A stretch of DNA of 20,000 bases, taken from the NCBI GenBank assembly GCA_018398765.1, contig JAHBMJ010003743.1, forward strand, positions 1 through 20,000, written 5' to 3'. This document shows positions 19,480-20,000 of this stretch, piece after piece. Source of the DNA: Chromera velia. Taxonomy: Eukaryota > Sar > Chromeraceae. The notes under the pieces are model-generated. The model was not told the DNA's origin. It worked only from the letters and a program-made list of their open reading frames with translations, and did no database searches. Positions within the stretch are counted from its first letter, which is position 1. Each line of letters opens with the position of its first letter. Position numbers and translations under genes: made by a program.

Positions 19480-19880
19480 AAGGCCTCTTCATAAGAGCAG
19501 ATGAAAAAGAATTTTGGATTAGAAATATGGAAAGAGAGAACGTTGCGAGCATGTATAGTTGGGTGGATGTAATGCTTTTGTTAATCTTTGACTCTCAGGA
19601 AGAATCAGACAGACCCGATCCTTTTCTCTCTCCGGCCCTTGGGACCTCGATCGATCATTGGAGCGTCCGTCCGCTTTTTTCTTTGAGGACGAAGAGGACA
19701 CAAGCGCGCTCGCATTCGGGGATCGCACGGGCACGGGTCCCTTTGCAATGGGTGATGGAGCTGATTCGGGTGCGTGTGCGTTTGGGTTTTGAGAGGAGTT
19801 CGACATGTCTGAGTGTCCCTGCAGAATGGGCAGGACCGGAGCTTGTGGCGGCTGCCCTTGCACTTCTTTGATCAGCTCGG
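16052..19880 (-). CDS. Probable multi-exon gene of unknown function, 5' end beyond the window
   Basis: Candidate minus-strand exons, each after a TGCAG acceptor, are 19880-19615 (donor GTCTGT), 18695-18598 (donor GTCAGT), 17658-17596 (donor GTCTGC, after a long pyrimidine tract) and a last exon from 16204. The first reads AELIKEVQG, then a Ser/Pro-rich, disordered stretch with SSSSSKKK. Two reading chains fit. In chain 1 all junction phases agree using the listed donors: the second exon reads VPIQGLSPPGL and the gene ends RRDLDIVRL at 16177. In chain 2 exons two to four join in phase 0 (RIVTPWIEQRAWRRRI, then EDRCRLEVCRRS, then ERPGHREALIDALVKR) and end at TGA 16054-16052. Chain 2 needs a slightly later donor in the first exon, or one more exon. 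Chain 2 uses a longer open last exon. I recognise no domain. An upstream exon ending near 19988 (AAG before GTATTT) is possible. Existence of a gene is likelier than either exact model. Confidence 0.4.
16827..17071. repeat. 35-bp minisatellite, seven copies
   Basis: Seven contiguous copies of a 35-bp unit starting ATAAATTTGAATGAGAAGAT occur with only scattered single-base changes. There are no unique spacers, so it is not a CRISPR-type array. In the proposed minus-strand gene it lies in the 1391-nt last intron. A length of 35 is not a multiple of three, so it is unlikely to be coding. Confidence 0.97.
19199..19260. repeat. (GGCA/GACA)n tetranucleotide tract
   Basis: Interrupted GGCA and GACA units. 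They belong to a wider 18960-19260 zone of CAGACAGA-type repeats in the proposed first intron of the minus-strand gene. Confidence 0.85.
19391..19476. repeat. Purine (GAAA)n/(GA)n microsatellite
   Basis: AAAGAG and GAAAGG units pass into a pure (GA)n run ending at about 19476. On the minus strand it gives a long Ser-Leu open frame, which is an artefact of the repeat. Confidence 0.95.
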
Positions 19881-20000
19881 CTGCAATCCAATCAGCAGAC
19901 AGACAGAGAGACAATCAATAGCCGTGAGCCTACAGACGAAGGTTGGCAATCCCACACACAATTAAGTTTCGTACATGTCATAAATACCTTGCCATCCAAC

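Noticed and set aside
18879-19552. Minus-strand ORFs rich in Ser-Leu and Cys-Leu-Pro
   Set aside because: They are translations of the GA and GACA/GGCA repeats.

Overview
The window looks like nuclear DNA from a eukaryote with spliced genes. I recovered two multi-exon genes by joining ORF blocks across introns so that phases and protein motifs agree, a third probable one, and one likely terminal exon at the left edge. Introns are short to medium (88-800 nt in the two firm genes) and full of microsatellites. All nine firm introns end in TGCAG, and seven of nine begin GTC. TGCATGCA runs, which resemble an AP2-type apicomplexan promoter motif, lie between the two main genes. Together these suggest an alveolate, possibly a chromerid alga or coccidian relative. 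That identification is inference, not proof.

Layout: 1-289 is probably the last intron and last exon of a plus-strand gene running in from the left. 290-3966 has no gene I can support: an AT-rich stretch, then a long pyrimidine-rich stretch. 3967-7773 (minus, five exons, 881 aa) encodes a tandem CCCH zinc-finger protein with a long disordered tail, probably an RNA-binding regulator. 7774-8736 is a divergent intergenic region with a perfect 30-bp TGCATGCA palindrome. 8737-13792 (plus, six exons, 816 aa) encodes a predicted secretory-pathway protein combining a bulb-type lectin domain, a PSI domain, a J domain and two thioredoxin-like domains (CPHC and CGPC). 13793-16051 is AT-rich with hairpins and a 55-bp tandem duplication. 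16052-19880 (minus) holds a probable multi-exon gene of unknown function whose reading chain is not settled; a 35-bp minisatellite of seven copies lies in one of its introns. The right edge is microsatellite-rich.

The two firm genes are divergently transcribed from a shared 963-bp region, but nothing in their domains links their functions. The zinc-finger protein should act on mRNA in the cytoplasm or nucleus. The J/thioredoxin protein should act in ER folding of disulfide-containing, possibly glycosylated, clients.
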